Assembly (NCBI GenBank): GCA_032622095.1
Contig: CP136061.1
Location: 129,158,754-129,222,753, forward strand
Length of the DNA stretch: 64,000 nucleotides
Reading direction: 5' to 3'
From: Siphonodentalium dalli
Taxonomy: Eukaryota > Mollusca > Scaphopoda > Gadilida > Siphonodentaliidae
The translations under genes and the position numbers were made by a program. The notes under the pieces were generated by a model that was not told the origin of the DNA, did no database searches, and was given only the letters and a program-made list of their open reading frames with translations. Positions 1 to 12,419 of the stretch are shown here, piece after piece. Positions within the stretch are counted from its first letter, which is position 1. Every line of letters begins with the position of its first letter.

Positions 1-148
1 ATACAAATAGATGAATATTGTGCAGCATGAGTGTTATTTACATATGAGATGTTTGTAGATGAGAATGATATACATGTACCAGTACTTGTATAACAAGTAA
101 CAATATATATGTATATGGTGACTGCACAAATCTATTGGAAAGATGTTA

Positions 149-407
149 ACCTTTTCATGATGGGAGCAGTGCTGGTGTAGCATTAAAGATCATGTGCCAG
201 TGCATTTTCTTATATATGCGAGTCCCCCATAGGGAGCCTTGCATGTCTAAGAGAATGCACTGGCTTACAAGGTCAAGGTAAATATTATTAGGCCAATGTA
301 TTCTCTTATATATGCAAGGCTCCCTATGGGAGACTCGCATATATAACAGAATGCATTGGCACAGGGTTTTCGCAAAATTTCATGAAGCTCCAGTCATGGA
401 AGGTTTA
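149..407 (+). mobile_element. Two-hairpin palindromic element, copy A
   Basis: Imperfect outer inverted ends (CCTTTTCATGATGGGAGC on the left, GCTCCAGTCATGGAAGG on the right) enclose two internal hairpins. Each hairpin arm carries a variant of CATTCTCTTATATATGCGAG. The same arrangement recurs near 47.9, 50.3, 53.3 and 55.4 kb, in both orientations. No coding capacity. It is probably a non-autonomous foldback DNA transposon; target-site duplications were not resolved. Confidence 0.75.
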
Positions 408-1093
408 AGTGAACTGGCTAAGGTGGATTGCTTATCAAACGAAATAGCTTCATTTAAAAGATATGACATCTCAAATCCTGTAAGTTCATGATCATGAATA
501 TGTTGTATGCTGATGTAGCAACATATCACATCAATTGCTGAATCTTTTAACTGACAAATAGCTTCATAAATATTTAACCTTTATTATACTAATAGCACTT
601 TTATACAAGAGGAAAATCAGAAAAGCTTGAAAACAGATTTTACACTAACAGAAAGACTGTCTATACTTATTCTGAACAACCACAAGGGGAGATATTATGG
701 GACTTGTATACCTGTATAAAATAAGATTGACCATGTTGTAGACACATACATGTATGAGACTCCAAAACAAGAAATATGACATATTATAGATCTTTTCAGC
801 CTTTTAAGGAATCATTGAAATATAAACCAAACTCTGTTGTTTCATTTAAATATACCGTACAACTATGGCTGTGGTCGCTTTATATTTCAATGAGCCTTAA
901 AACGTGCATCAGAGGGTTACATGATATTATTACATAATTGGCTGTGATTTATAAGGATTTCTCGGTGAATTAAAAGTGATAACGTCAGACCATCGCACAC
1001 GTTCAGCTGATCAGGCATTCAGGGACTATTTTGTCACACATTATATTTAGAATTAATGCCGTTTAATGGTGGAAAGTGTGTAATAAACAGATC
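408..1093. other. No gene seen
   Basis: AT-rich intergenic sequence beyond the 3' end of the zinc-finger gene. No credible open frame and no clear repeat was recognised. Confidence 0.6.
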
Positions 1094-1244
1094 AATAAAT
1101 TGGTTTCGATGATTACGCAAAAAAATTCACTCAGGGAGCCAGTCCTATTGGTAAAACCCTCATTCGCTCTGCTCACTCGGGTCTTACCAGGTCCGACTCA
1201 CCTCGTGAATTATTTCATGTAATCATCAAAACCAATCGATTATT
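1094..1244. repeat. Imperfect hairpin with 37-40 nt arms
   Basis: Left arm 1094-1130 (AATAAATTGGTTTCGATGAT...) pairs with right arm 1205-1244 (...ATCATCAAAACCAATCGATT). An inner stem, GTAAAACCC with GGGTCTTAC, strengthens the fold. Probably a small foldback or MITE remnant. Confidence 0.65.
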
Positions 1245-1384
1245 ATCTATTTATTCATTCTTATGTGTGATTACCTTGACTTCTCGAGAGATTATAAATG
1301 ATAATTTCACAAGTGAATTATGTCACTTTAACTAGTACATACGGGTGCGAGAGCAATCGCTCCCATCTCCTGGGAAGGACTGCG

Positions 1385-1520
1385 GAATAATCACTTGATT
1401 GAACTCATGACATGAAATAATTCATGAGAGGCAGGGACTATTTTGTAAAACACTTGAGCTGTACAACGTCCCTGCCTCTCGTGATTTATTTCAAGTCACC
1501 AGTTCAATAAGTGATTATTC
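1385..1520. repeat. Hairpin with ~54 nt arms
   Basis: Left arm 1385-1438 (GAATAATCACTTGATTGAAC... GAGAGGCAGGGAC) pairs with right arm 1468-1520 (GTCCCTGCCTCTC... GTGATTATTC) around a ~29 nt loop. It shares motifs such as TGAAATAATTCATGA with the hairpin at 1094-1244, so the two are probably related elements. Confidence 0.7.
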
Positions 1521-2775
1521 TCTATTTATGTGTCAACTGTGTTTGACAAATAACTTGCAAGCTGATCTCATTCATCAAGTTATGTGTGCAAGATGGTGGA
1601 TTATGTATCAAACTGCATGAGTATACCAGATAGAACAATCAAAATTTTAGGTTTCTTGATTGTTCCCCTTTATTCTTACTAAATGCCATAGAGTGCTGCA
1701 CTAAAATCTATACTACATATGAACGCTGTCTTAATCATTAAACGCTGAAAATGTAATTAATAGACAAAACTCAAAAGGATGGATCAACTGTCAGAAGGAG
1801 ATGATAAGACTTGAGAAGCTGATTTCACTATTTCCACTAAACTTCAGTCTTATTTGTTAATATATTTAGTTGATATTTTTGAAGTCTAAAATTGCAGGAT
1901 GTATTATCAATAACATTTAATGACACTCATGTGATTGGGAAAGGATAACAGTCACAAACCACCATCTCACATGCTTCGATGAATAACACTGATGTGTCTA
2001 ACATGCCATTCAAATCTTAAATAATTCTATAAAAAAAAAACAATAATTACAATGGAACAACGATGCCTGCATTTATGCATCAAAATCCTTGTGATTAAGG
2101 AAAATGAGTAAAAACAGTCTGAACCTATGCCAGCAACTTCATTACACCTGAAATTCCAATTGATGTACAGCCATAAGCAAGAAGACATTTGACATGTAAC
2201 TTGTACACTAACATCCTACCTAAAATTGGGCTGGTTGGATCTTGATACCGGTATATCATTGAATAGTATGTCATTCAAAAGCTTATTCAAGATATATGCT
2301 GCAGGAAAACATATCTTACTTGGCATCCATCTGCCAACTGAGATATTAGTTTTCCTCACGTTTTACATGTATATGAGAAATGGACAATTTTACTTGGTTA
2401 GAGAAACTGTTCGTTACTAATATGAGTTTTGCCATTTTAAAATTATTAGCCACAATATAGATAGTTCAAAATCTATGGCATATTTCTGTGTAACAAAATA
2501 ACTGGTTTGACAATTAAACCAACTGGCAGAGTCAATTTTTTTATGACAAGGATTTAATATCTATATTTAAAATTAAATTATAAACTAAAATTTTAATTGG
2601 TCATACAACTACCGGTAAATGTTACGATAGCAATACAACCTTGAGACAACTGTATCCCACTTAAATTTACAAGAAAGATGATTTAATATTCAGATTTATG
2701 CATATTGTCAGTCACAAGTCATATGCCTACCTGCTTACATTCATTTGATATTATAAGGTCTACATGGAGAATTTA
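1521..2775. other. Intergenic/3' flank of zinc-finger gene
   Basis: No gene seen. On the minus strand this lies immediately downstream of the zinc-finger stop codon. ATTAAA-type polyadenylation signals appear on the minus strand at about 2682-2687 and 2592-2597, which would give a 3' UTR of roughly 100-200 nt. No canonical AATAAA lies close by, so the transcript end is uncertain. Confidence 0.4.
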
Positions 2776-5700
2776 TCATTCAAAATACCGATTCATCATG
2801 TTGTACAACATTCCACTTCTGTATGGATCTTGTAGCTGATTGGTCGATGGGTTCGGTCGGGGTGGCATCAAGTCCCGTTCTTGACCTGTCACACCTGTGG
2901 CAGGATGAGAAAGTTTTGATGAACTGCTATACTGTCTGTTCTCAATGAATGGATATGGTGAACTTTGATGATAGAAACCGCGATCAAACACAGAGTGTTG
3001 TGACGGCGTAGAATGTGCGAGAAATGGATTTGTTGCATTGTCACTGATCTGGTGTTGCGAGTGATAAACCGGATCACGCGAGTACATGTATTTATCCAAA
3101 TTCAGATTGAATGAACTATTTGCACTGATACTTCCGAGAACGTCGGCAGTAGATGTTTGAGGTAGTGTTCTAAAATCGACACCAGTGCTTTGCCGATACC
3201 TGTCATCAAGTGCCTTTTGTGTAGTATTACACGCAGTTCTACCATAGTCTAATGCTGCTGCGGAACTCGGATAACCATGACTACCGAAATATGTTCCCAA
3301 GTCAAATCGGTCCAATGGAAATGATTCATGACCTAGCTCACGTTGAGCCTGTGTTGTTGCCAATGACGCGAACATATTTCTGTCAGCTACCGAGCGGCAA
3401 GCAGGATCAAGCATGAAGTCACGCCCTGATAAGTAACTTTCTTTGGAGAACAGTGTCCCAGGAGTTGATGTTGCCTGGCGAGGTAAGTATGGTGACTGCG
3501 GCCAATGAGGAGGCCTCACGTCCGGAGTTGACCAGGGATTATGAAACGGATTTCTGACCATGCTTTGCGGCATGGCTGACGGTGCGAACACATTGTCTCT
3601 AGGTAGAGCAGTCCTATGAAGCAAACTAGATTCTGTGGTTCGAGTTGCAGTAGAGTGTATGCCCGCTTGTGTAACAAAAGGACTCGTCATGCGCTGCCTT
3701 TGTAAAAGTGGGTCACTTTCTGTCAAGCGCATGAAACTCCCAGCAGGTGCTGACGCCCCAAGCAAGCTCTCGGGCTGCCTGAATAAGGCTGGATCTCTTG
3801 GCATATTATGGAATGAATTTAGTGCAGTAAAACTGTCATAAACATTGTCTGGAAGCCTTTGACTAGGAGGTTGTGATGGCACGGATAAAGCACCATCTGG
3901 TGGGCGGTCGGTTCCCAGTAAGTCAAGCCGCTTATACGATGCATCCGACTGGTACGCAGGTGGTAATGGCAGTGGTGTTGATGACAATGATGAAACCGAT
4001 ACAGGAAAATCCTTGTCGCTACGGATACCATCAAACACTGGTAATGTTCTGTCTGCTGTAGGTGTTCTATCAGGAGCTTGCGACGATGTTTCTTGTCTCA
4101 TGTGCTGCCCATTATCTAATTCCTGCAGATACTGACCAATGAGATCCTTATCCGGAGGCGTCGGCGGTGGATAATGAGACGATTCAATATTCTCTGTTTC
4201 TGGAGGTTGTGTAGTTGTATTGGAAGGTGAAGGTATGGACAGCCTGTCCTCAATTTCCCCAACATTTCCTTCTCCGACAGGTGGGTGAGCAATCGACATG
4301 TCAACTGCAAACTGTTGTATTTTGCCCCTCACACTTTTCTTTTTATCAGTGAACTGCTTCCTTGAAGACTGGGAATACTCATCTTGTGACTGCAAAGGTT
4401 GAGAAAATTCTTCCCTAGATGGTTGAGAATATTCCTCTCTTGAAGGTTGAGAAAATTCCTCTATTGTAGGTTGAGAAAATTCCTCTCTGGATGGTTGAGA
4501 AAATTCCTCTCTGGATGGTTGAGAATATTCCTCTCTTGAAGGTTGAGAATATTCCTCTCTTGAAGGTTGAGAATATTCCTCCCTTGACGGTTGAGAGAAC
4601 TCCTCCCTTGACGGTTGAGAATATTCCTCTCTGGATGGTTGAGAATATTCCTCTCTTGAAGGTTGAGAATATTCCTCTCTTGAAGGTTGAGAATATTCCT
4701 CTCTGGATGGTTGAGAATATTCCTCTCTTGAAGGTTGAGAATATTCCTCTCTTGATGGTTGAGAATATTCCTCTCTGGATGGTTGAGAATATTCCTCTCT
4801 TGAAGGTTGAGAATATTCCTCTCTCGAAGGTTGAGAATATTCCTCTCTTGAAGGTTGAGAATATTCCTCCCTTGAAGGTTGAGAATATTCCTCTCTTGAA
4901 GGTTGAGAATATTCCTCCCTTGACGGTTGAGAGTACTCCTCCCTTGACGGTTGAGAAAATTCTTCTCTGGATGGTTGAGAATATTCATCTCTTGAAGGTT
5001 GAGAAAATTCTTCTTTTGAAGGATGAGAAAATTCTTCACGAGACGGTTGAGAGTACTCTTCAACAGAAGGATGTGAAAACTCATCACGAGAGCGATTGAG
5101 ATCTTCTCGACCAGACATATCAGATAAGTCACCACCTTTGACTGATGATTGTGAGTATTCTTCATGGGATGTCCGTCGCTGTATGCTTTGGGCTGAGAGA
5201 GGATATTCCTCTTGAGATTGCTGACCGTAATACTCGTGAACTGACTGTGGATTTTCTATCGATGAATGGGACTGTGGCTCTAGAGATCTCTGGTTGAGGG
5301 AGCTGACAGATGATAAATTAAGATGCTCCGGAGACATCAAATGATTGAGAGGTGCTTTGTCAATCACATCCTTTGATTGGTCGATTGATGTTTGAGTTAA
5401 GCTTTCGGAAGCAGATGCAAATTTCTCTTCTGGACAGTCCTCCATAGAAACCTTCGAAATTTCCTCAGATAACTTTTCACATTCTTGCTCTGCTAACAAC
5501 GACTGCTCTTGATTATGCAATGCATCATGGGATTTTTCAGCTGGCGATGGCACATACTCATCCTTCAGAACCAAATCGTCATCATATTCCTGATTCATTC
5601 CTGGATAACGGATTTCAGTTTGATACATGTCGTCTGATAAGCTGCTTGGACACGGTGATTGTGGATGCCCAGTCACTACTGGAGTCGCTGGTCGATCAGA

Positions 5701-6794
5701 ATCATGCCGCTCTTTAGATGGAGACTCTGGCTTTTCATCTTTAATAACCATTGAGTCATCCAGATTATTGTGCTGACCTGTAGCTGGACTATACGAAAGA
5801 GTTGTGTCATGGTTTTCAATCACAGCATCATCATCATCCTCCTCGGTATCAGGTTTAACCTCCTCAGCCGAGTCATGAACATCATTGTCTATTTTATCAG
5901 CTTTACACTTCTTTGATTTACTTGCACTATCTCTTTTAGCACTAATACGTGTTGATGTTCCTGACTTCGTGGTAGTATCATTATTACTATCTTTTGATTG
6001 CTTTTTCTTCTCAGGCGATTGCTTCTTTTGTGAGGAAACATTCTCATTCTTCTTTCGCCTTCTCTTTTTTACAGGCTTAACATCTTCCTCAGAATCTGAA
6101 TCAGCATCTGGAACAGGTTGCTTAGCAACACGTTTCAGAGTTTTACGTCCTCGTTTCTTCACATTTTTTTCTATAGGTTTCTTGGGTGAATCATCTGAAT
6201 CACTACTTTCCTTTAACTTGGGAACAACTGGTTTTGCAACCTTCTTTTTAACATTTTTCTTAGTTTTGTTTGGAGAAGATTTCTTTGTAGTGGTTGGATT
6301 TTCCTCTGAATGTAACTTTGATGGAGATCCAGCACTTTGTGAATTGATGCCACTGACAAATGACTCATAGTCAGGATTGTCATTCAGCAAATGTTCATTG
6401 TCCAGATAACTGCCAGCCGGTTGAGATCGTTCCTTAGGATGAAGAAGTTTTGATGCCTCCTCTTTGTTAAGAATAAGAGGAGAGTCATCATCATCAGACT
6501 GGAAATCATAGAGATCATTTGCCGCCCTCTTTGAATCGGTGTCATTTGAGTCAGTAGAAATTTGACTGATTTCCTTTAGTTTGGGAGATTTTTGGAGTTT
6601 CTTTTCTTTTGCAAAGGCTGGATGCTGTTTTTTGATATGCCATTCCAAAGAACTTTTTTGTCGGCACTTGAAATCACAATGCTCACATTTGATTGGTCGT
6701 TCATTGGTATGCTGCATTGTATGAACCTTCAGGTTATCTCGATGACGAAAAGCTTTGCCACAACCATCCCACTTACAGACATACTTTCTCTCCC
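2776..6794 (-). CDS. C2H2 zinc-finger protein, C-terminal coding exon
   Basis: Final coding exon of a large nuclear zinc-finger protein, probably DNA-binding. The acceptor TTTCAG ends at 6795 and the exon opens with two bases that complete a glycine codon begun in the upstream exon, restoring the linker HTGERKY. Two C2H2 fingers follow at once (YVCKWDGCGKAF...HTMQH and IKCEHCDFKC...HIKKQH; protein residues about 1235-1290). Then come Lys/Ser/Asp-rich disordered sequence with basic KKRRRKK-type patches, about 30 octapeptide repeats (about 1800-2038), and a Ser/Pro/Tyr/Gln-rich tail ending ...MNRYFE. The stop is TGA at 2778-2776. The open frame runs past the acceptor to 6858, but those residues are intronic. 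The family member could not be named; the function is inferred from the fingers only. Confidence 0.9.
4371..5093 (-). repeat. Coding 24-bp minisatellite, ~30 octapeptide copies
   Basis: Inside the zinc-finger exon, a 24-bp unit is repeated about 30 times in frame and encodes REEYSQPS with conservative variants (F for Y, D for E, H for Q, K or V for R). The ends are more divergent (RDEFSHPS, VEEYSQPS at one end; SQDEYSQSS at the other) and the middle is almost uniform, as expected if copies are homogenised by slippage or unequal exchange. The repeated SQP/SRE pattern is a plausible phosphorylation substrate; that is inference. Confidence 0.95.
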
Positions 6795-6974
6795 CTGAAA
6801 TTATAAAGGAAACATCAAAATTTGAATAATATAATACACCAGTAGATACGATGACCACCAGATACTTATATATAGAGAGAGCAGGGTTTCTGCTAGGTTG
6901 AAAGATGGAACCCTAATAGCCGCTAGTGGAAAATGTCAGTCCATGCACCCAAATCTGAATATCTAGTATTAGTA

Positions 6975-7187
6975 CAGTAATGCTCTAATTAATCGACCTC
7001 TTAACCACAGCAGAATTATGGGTAACTTTTCAGGATTTAGTCAGAAATATGGCTCGTTGCCATTAATCGGAAAGCTCTCGCCGAGAGCTTTCCGATGAAT
7101 GGCAACGAGCCATATTTCCGACTAAATCCTGAAAAGTTACCCATAATTCTGCTGTGGTTAAGAGGTCGATTAATTAGAGCATTACTG
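6975..7187. mobile_element. Near-perfect palindromic MITE with TA flanks
   Basis: A 213-bp palindrome with arms of about 104 bp meets at GGAAAGCTCTCGCCGAGAGC. Its ends are CAGTAATGCTCTAA and TTAGAGCATTACTG, flanked on both sides by TA. The ends and the TA duplication fit a Tc1/mariner-type non-autonomous element. It lies in the intron about 180 bp upstream of the acceptor at 6795. Relatives lie at 39380-42495 (interrupted), 53562, 55699 and 55940. Confidence 0.85.
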
Positions 7188-7189
7188 TA

Positions 7190-8006
7190 AATCTGACAGC
7201 CCATAATTTAAGTCCAAATTCTGTTCAACGCCTATGCCTATGGTAAGACCAAAAAATTATTTTTGTGCTTCCGGTTTGCCTGGCTGGTTGAAAAAATGGC
7301 CATGAATTGATTTTTTTTTTAAACTTGAATATTCAGTACACACCCCTATCTAATCTACCTCTTTGTTAGAACCATTATCAACCCTTTATAACATTATGTT
7401 ATACTGGTACTGGGTATATGTGATCACCAACGGAATAAGCATTAGCCATATTTGGTACAATGGGTATAAAGAGCTATTATGCGAATATAGATTGCCCATG
7501 CCTTTTCTATTGGAAATGTATATTTCAACAGTACACACTACCATGAGTTGACCTATATTGCGCTTAACGTCACCTGATCATGTGATGAATCATATTCAAT
7601 TTCAGGAGTTCAAACTATTTGACTTAAATTCTCCCTAGTACACAACATTCTTGACATTTCCGATTGGGGTGACAGCAGAGACGTGGTAATAATTATCTGA
7701 AAATATTTAAAATATGTACTCAATCAATAGCAAATGCAATTGTATGACAAATAACAATATAACCCAAAAAGTTTGTTTCCAAAACAGAACAGATGGAAAT
7801 GCGATAGTGTCATGGATGGAGACACGTTCCCATCATAATGTCAATATTAACATCTGGGACATGACAAATTTCATGATGATCAGACGAACAGTAAGACCTG
7901 TAGCCCGTGCTAATGGACTGAATTTTTAAATCCAAGATGGCCGCTGGTGGCCATGTTTTTTTGCCGAATGACCCCAAAATGACTCGTTCCCATCTACATG
8001 TCAACA
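7190..8006. other. Intronic, no gene
   Basis: AT-rich intron sequence with no supported gene. The part after about 7800 begins to resemble the hairpin-capped minisatellite superfamily (CATGACAAATTTCATGATGATCAGAC and CAAATTTAATAATGATCTGACC are duplicated at about 7860 and 8016). Confidence 0.5.
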
Positions 8007-8806
8007 GCTACGGTATGACAAATTTAATAATGATCTGACCAATGGTACGACCTGTAGCTAACCCAAAGGAAATTGTTGACGGACGCACACACGCACACAT
8101 AGATGATGCAAATTTAAACTCAAATTCGAACTTGACCTGTATTTTGATATGAACGACCCACAAAAAAACAGAATTTCCAATTAAACAATCCAAACTTGAG
8201 TTATCATCCGGAAACCAAAGAAAAAAGTAGATAAAATAAAAAGTCGAAAAGCACATAACTCTGAGAAAAATCATTGGATCAAACTCAAATTCGAACTTGA
8301 CCTGTATTTTGATATCAATGACCCACAAAAAACGGAAATTTTCAATTGAACAGTCCAAACTCGAGTTATCATCCGGAAACCAAAGAAAAAAGCAGAAAAT
8401 TTAATTTTCTAAGTCGAATAAAGTCCATAACTCTAGGAAAAATCATCGGATCAAACTCAAATTCGAACTCAACCTGTATCTCGATAGGACTGATCCACAT
8501 GAAAACGGTATTTGCAATTAAAGGATCCAAACTTGAGATATCATCCGGAAACCGAAAAAGTGAGAAATTTTCTAAGTAAAAAAAAAGGAAATAACTCCAT
8601 AAAAGAACATCGGATCAAACCCAGAATTGCAGAGCACCTGTGTTCTTGGTTGAGACACCTACATACCAAGTTTCAATCAAATAGGATGATCATTACTGGA
8701 GTTATAACTCCGGACAGACAGACTCATGGACAGACGGATGGGACGGACGGGACGCACGGACGAGGCTGATTACATTAGTCCCCCAAAAATAATTTTTTCG
8801 GGGGAC
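8007..8806 (-). repeat. Minisatellite array ending in a GTCCCCC hairpin
   Basis: About three tandem ~175-bp units (starting near 8107, 8279 and 8453) share GGATCAAACTCAAATTCGAA and GTTATCATCCGGAAACC. They are followed by a GACGGAC-rich run (about 8710-8765) and a hairpin GTCCCCC...GGGGGAC at 8778-8806. Read on the minus strand, the units match the GGATGATAACT units at 57.9-58.8 kb, so this is the same superfamily inverted. Confidence 0.75.
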
Positions 8807-9409
8807 AACGAATGACAGATAACCATTCCCCCTATCTGTTTATCAAACAGAGTCAGATAAAGTCATCTGTAATTATCATCAGCATAGCACACCAGAGAGA
8901 GAAGCATGTATTGGCTTATTAAGCATATTGTTAATATTAAGCTTATTGTTGATAGTGAAAGCCATGATTTAGTTTCATTGGGAATGTGTATTAACAAGGT
9001 AATAGGGGTGTTCGACCCTTCAAATGGCAAGGATAATCTGTCTCTTTTTGATTTTTCTCCCAGACCCTGGACTGATTTCAACCAAATTTGGTGTGGTGAT
9101 TCAGGGTACCCCAGTGGATGTTATAATGTAGATGGTATTTGAAAATTTAATTTGAAATAAAATAAAATATTTAAAAAAAAATATTTTTACTATTTAAAGT
9201 CATTAGCTTCACTCCCGGTGGGCATATATTTGATGTCAGACAGAACTGTGCCCGATATACCACAAGAAAGGTCATAAACAAGACAGTCAATGACTGTGGG
9301 GTCGCTCACCAGACTGCAAAGACTGATAAGACTGGGACTCTGGAGACCACAACAGTCAGAACTTTTCATAATCACTTTAAAAGAAGTAGATATCTAAAGA
9401 GTTAAATCT
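8807..9409. other. Intronic, no gene
   Basis: No supported gene. The only feature noticed is the A/T-rich stretch around 9150-9190. Confidence 0.5.
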
Positions 9410-9936
9410 AAAACAAAAAATTTGGAGTTATGTCCCTGGCCCCGCCCACATTTGACCCAGTGACCTGATTTGAACAAAGCTGAACCCCAGTCACCCAAGG
9501 ATCCTTCATACCAAATATGAACCCATATAGCCTGATGGTATTTGAGAAGAAGTCACTTTAAGAATACTATGGAGGGAAAGAGTTATGGCCCTGGCTTCGC
9601 AACTATTTCAAGTAAACTCATTTGAACAAATCTGAATGTGAGTCACCTAGGGAACATTCACACCAAATATGAAACCATTCGGTCTTATTGTTCTGAAGAT
9701 GTTTAAAAGAATTACTATGGTGGGAAAGAGTTATGGCCCTGGCTTCGCAACTATTTGACCCAGTGACTGCATTTGAACAAATCTGAATGAGAATCACCTA
9801 GGGAACATCCACACCAAATATGAACCCATTTGGTCTTATGGTTCCAGAGGAGAAGATATTCAAATAATTGTTGTCGGACGGATGGACGGACAGACGATAG
9901 ACGGACGAGGAGTGATGACTATAGCTCCGCCGGAGC
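9410..9936 (+). repeat. GTTATGGCCCTGG-type repeat with terminal hairpin
   Basis: Three related ~150-bp units (each with TTATGTCCCTGG or TTATGGCCCTGG, TTGACCCAGTGACC and CATTTGAACAAATCTGAA) are followed by a GACGGACAGACG run and the hairpin GCTCCGCCGGAGC at 9924-9936. A partial relative lies at about 10085-10330. The same family recurs at 12420-13000, 19440-19560 and 60697-61050. Confidence 0.75.
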
Positions 9937-10500
9937 ACAGGTAGGGTGGCTGTTTGATAATTAAATCTCTTATCTCCGCCCCTATTTGAACAAACGTGAA
10001 TCCCCATCTATGAGATCCATTCATTTGGTAATTTCAGACATTAGATTTTAAGAGTTGAACTGAACTGATTTTCCTAAAATGACCCCAAATCTGAAAAAAT
10101 CTAAACCCAGTCACCGAAGGACCATTCATACCAAACATAATCTAAATAGTCCAGATGGTTCTTGAGAAGAAATTGTTTTAAGAATTACTATGGAAGGAAA
10201 GAGTTATGGCCCTGACTTCTCACATATTTGACCTGATGAACTCATTTGAACAAATCTGAATGTGAGTCACCTGGGGAACATCCACACCTAAATATATAAA
10301 CCCATTTGGTCTTTAATATGTATCTGGAGAAGAAAACAATTGATGGACGGATAGAGACATAATGACAGATGGATGGATGGGAGAACAGTCTGACATAGAG
10401 ACTGACAAATTCAATCCAATATACCCCCCAAGTTTTCTTTGCAAAATCAGGGTATAATGAGTTCAACTGGATACTGGTGGTTAAGAACATAATATTCGAA

Positions 10501-10932
10501 CAGACAAGCGTGAACATAGTGTCTGACATTTGCAGAATGAGGTCCCCAAAGGGTGAATTTAATGACACAATCCTGCAATGCAGGCTAGCATCACCAAATT
10601 CACCCTCTGGGGACCTCATTCCGTGTATGCCTCAACTGCTATGGGAGACATAGCATTAGATTGAAGTTCTCCAGTTAAAGTTGGTGATGTGCACCCATTG
10701 GGCACCTCAATTATGCATTTTATATTCACAAATTAGGGGATATAGAAACTAAACAGAAGGGCTAAAGTAAGTAAAAATGTCAATTTAAGTGCCTATATAC
10801 TTCCCAGAAGATGAGGCCTAAGCAGAATGAGGACCCTGGCTAGTGTATTTGGTGATGCTAGACTGCTGTGCAGGGTAGCATAACTAAATTCACCCTCTGG
10901 GGACCTCATTCTGCAAATGCCAGATAGAAGAC
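10501..10932. mobile_element. Foldback element with GAATGAGGTCC hairpins, copy 1
   Basis: Inverted ends GTCTGACATTTGCAGAATGA and TCATTCTGCAAATGCCAGA enclose paired internal segments (GAATGAGGTCCCC...GGGTGAATTTA against its complement). A ~100-bp flank (TCAATCCAATATACCCCCC...) is repeated after it at about 10925-11033, so copies 1 and 2 are a tandem duplication with ~530 bp spacing. Confidence 0.7.
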
Positions 10933-11033
10933 AAATTTAATCCAATATATACCCCCCCCCCCCATTTTTCTTTGAATATTAGTCGTATGATTTCATCTGG
11001 ATAAGTGGTGATTAAAACAATAATATGAAATGG

Positions 11034-11472
11034 CCAAACCTGAATTTAGTATGTCTGACATTTGCAGAATTAGGTCCCAAAAATGTGGATTTAATGACAA
11101 TATTCTGTAAGGCAGGCTAGCATCACCACCAAATTCATCCTCAATCTGATTAGGCCTCAATGGCCAATAAAACCAAGGAACAGATTGAAGTCCTACAGTT
11201 GAAGTTGGTGATACACACCCATTGAGCACCTCAATTATGCATTTTATCTTCTGCAAATTAGGGGGACATTGAAACTGAACAGGTGGAAAAAGTGACTAAA
11301 TCAAACTGTCAATTTGATACTTAGGATACTTCCAAGAAGATGAGGACTAAGCAGAATTAGGTCCCTGGCAGGTGTATTTGGTGATGCTAGCATGCTGTAT
11401 GGAATAGCAACACTAAATTCACCATCTGGGGACCTCACTATGTAAATGTCAGACACACTATTTCCAGACTTG
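11034..11472. mobile_element. Foldback element with GAATGAGGTCC hairpins, copy 2
   Basis: Ends CCTGAATTTAGTATGTCTGA on the left and GTCAGACACACTATTTCCAG on the right are inverted relative to each other. The interior has the same hairpin modules as copy 1 and as the element at 49653-50107. Confidence 0.7.
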
Positions 11473-11786
11473 AAGAAATCAAAGCCATTCACAGTATCAT
11501 TGAATGTCAGTCATTAAATTGCTACAGATATGTTTAGATTAGAATAATACATGTCATCTGGCCAGTTTATATAATTAATGTGGTGAGAAGAGGTATTAAA
11601 TTGAGAGGTGATATGGCTTGGAAGGGATGGCAGGGTTGGGCCTGGGCCATATGGGAGGGGGTGGGTGGGGGAGGGTGGAATGTTTCCATAATTTCATTAA
11701 AGAGTAAAGTTTCATAACTCTGCAGATGTTATATATAATGGTGTCACTTTTTTTCAAATTTTAAAAAAAGTTTTTAAAAAAATTGT

Positions 11787-11936
11787 CCCAGAAGATGAGG
11801 CCTAAGCAGAATAAGGTAATTGAGGTGTATTTGGTGATGCTAGCCTGTTGTATGGGGTAGCAACACTAAATTCACCATCTGGGGACTTCATTCTGCAAAT
11901 GTCAGACACACTATGTCCAGGCTTGGAGAAATGAAC
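11787..11936. mobile_element. Foldback element, truncated copy 3
   Basis: Only the right part is present: GATGAGGCCTAAGCAGAATA, the GTATTTGGTGATGCTAGCC module, and the end GTCAGACACACTATGTCCAG. The left half is missing. Confidence 0.65.
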
Positions 11937-12419
11937 AATGGACTATTCCTTGTAGACTCTGGTAGTTGTTTAGCTAATGTCATGTCTTGTAATGACAGAT
12001 AATAAACTGGTCTGAAGCAAGCAGTATTCAGCAAGAGGATCAGGTGACCACACTATGATAAATTGGCTTTTTCAATAATACAGGCTAGAGTGTCCTCTTA
12101 AAAATTAATAGTGCATAGCAAAGGGGTGTGAATTATAAAGGGCCATAACTCTGTTAAAATATATCGGATCAAACCCATATTTTAACTTGATCTGTATATA
12201 AGTGTCAAAAATTCATATACCAAATTTGGTGTTGATCAGATGAAAAATGTTTGAGTAATCCTGTCTTGGATGAATTCTATATCAAAACAAGAGTGGAAGG
12301 GGTTAAATAAACAATACCAAAATCCATACAGATGAAGAACATGCTAAGAAAAATCTAGGTAAGAAATATGAGGCTGTGATGTGTCCTAAACAAAAATTAA
12401 AGGTCAAAATGCAAAAATT

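Noticed and set aside
4461-5165. Long open frame on the minus strand (NILNLQER-type repeat, 234 codons) and a plus-strand frame 4491-5099 (202 codons)
   Set aside because: Both are out-of-frame readings of the 24-bp coding minisatellite; a stop-free unit of length divisible by three stays open in several frames.
5885-6370. 161-codon plus-strand frame rich in Phe/Leu/Ser
   Set aside because: Antisense of the Lys/Asp/Ser-rich part of the zinc-finger exon; composition explained by the complement of AAG/GAT/TCA codons. The same applies to plus-strand frames at 23169-23681 and 24495-25067.
8346-8769. Plus-strand frames with repeated SYHPETKEK/SNSNST residues
   Set aside because: They are translations of minisatellite units of the GTTATG superfamily, without any gene context.
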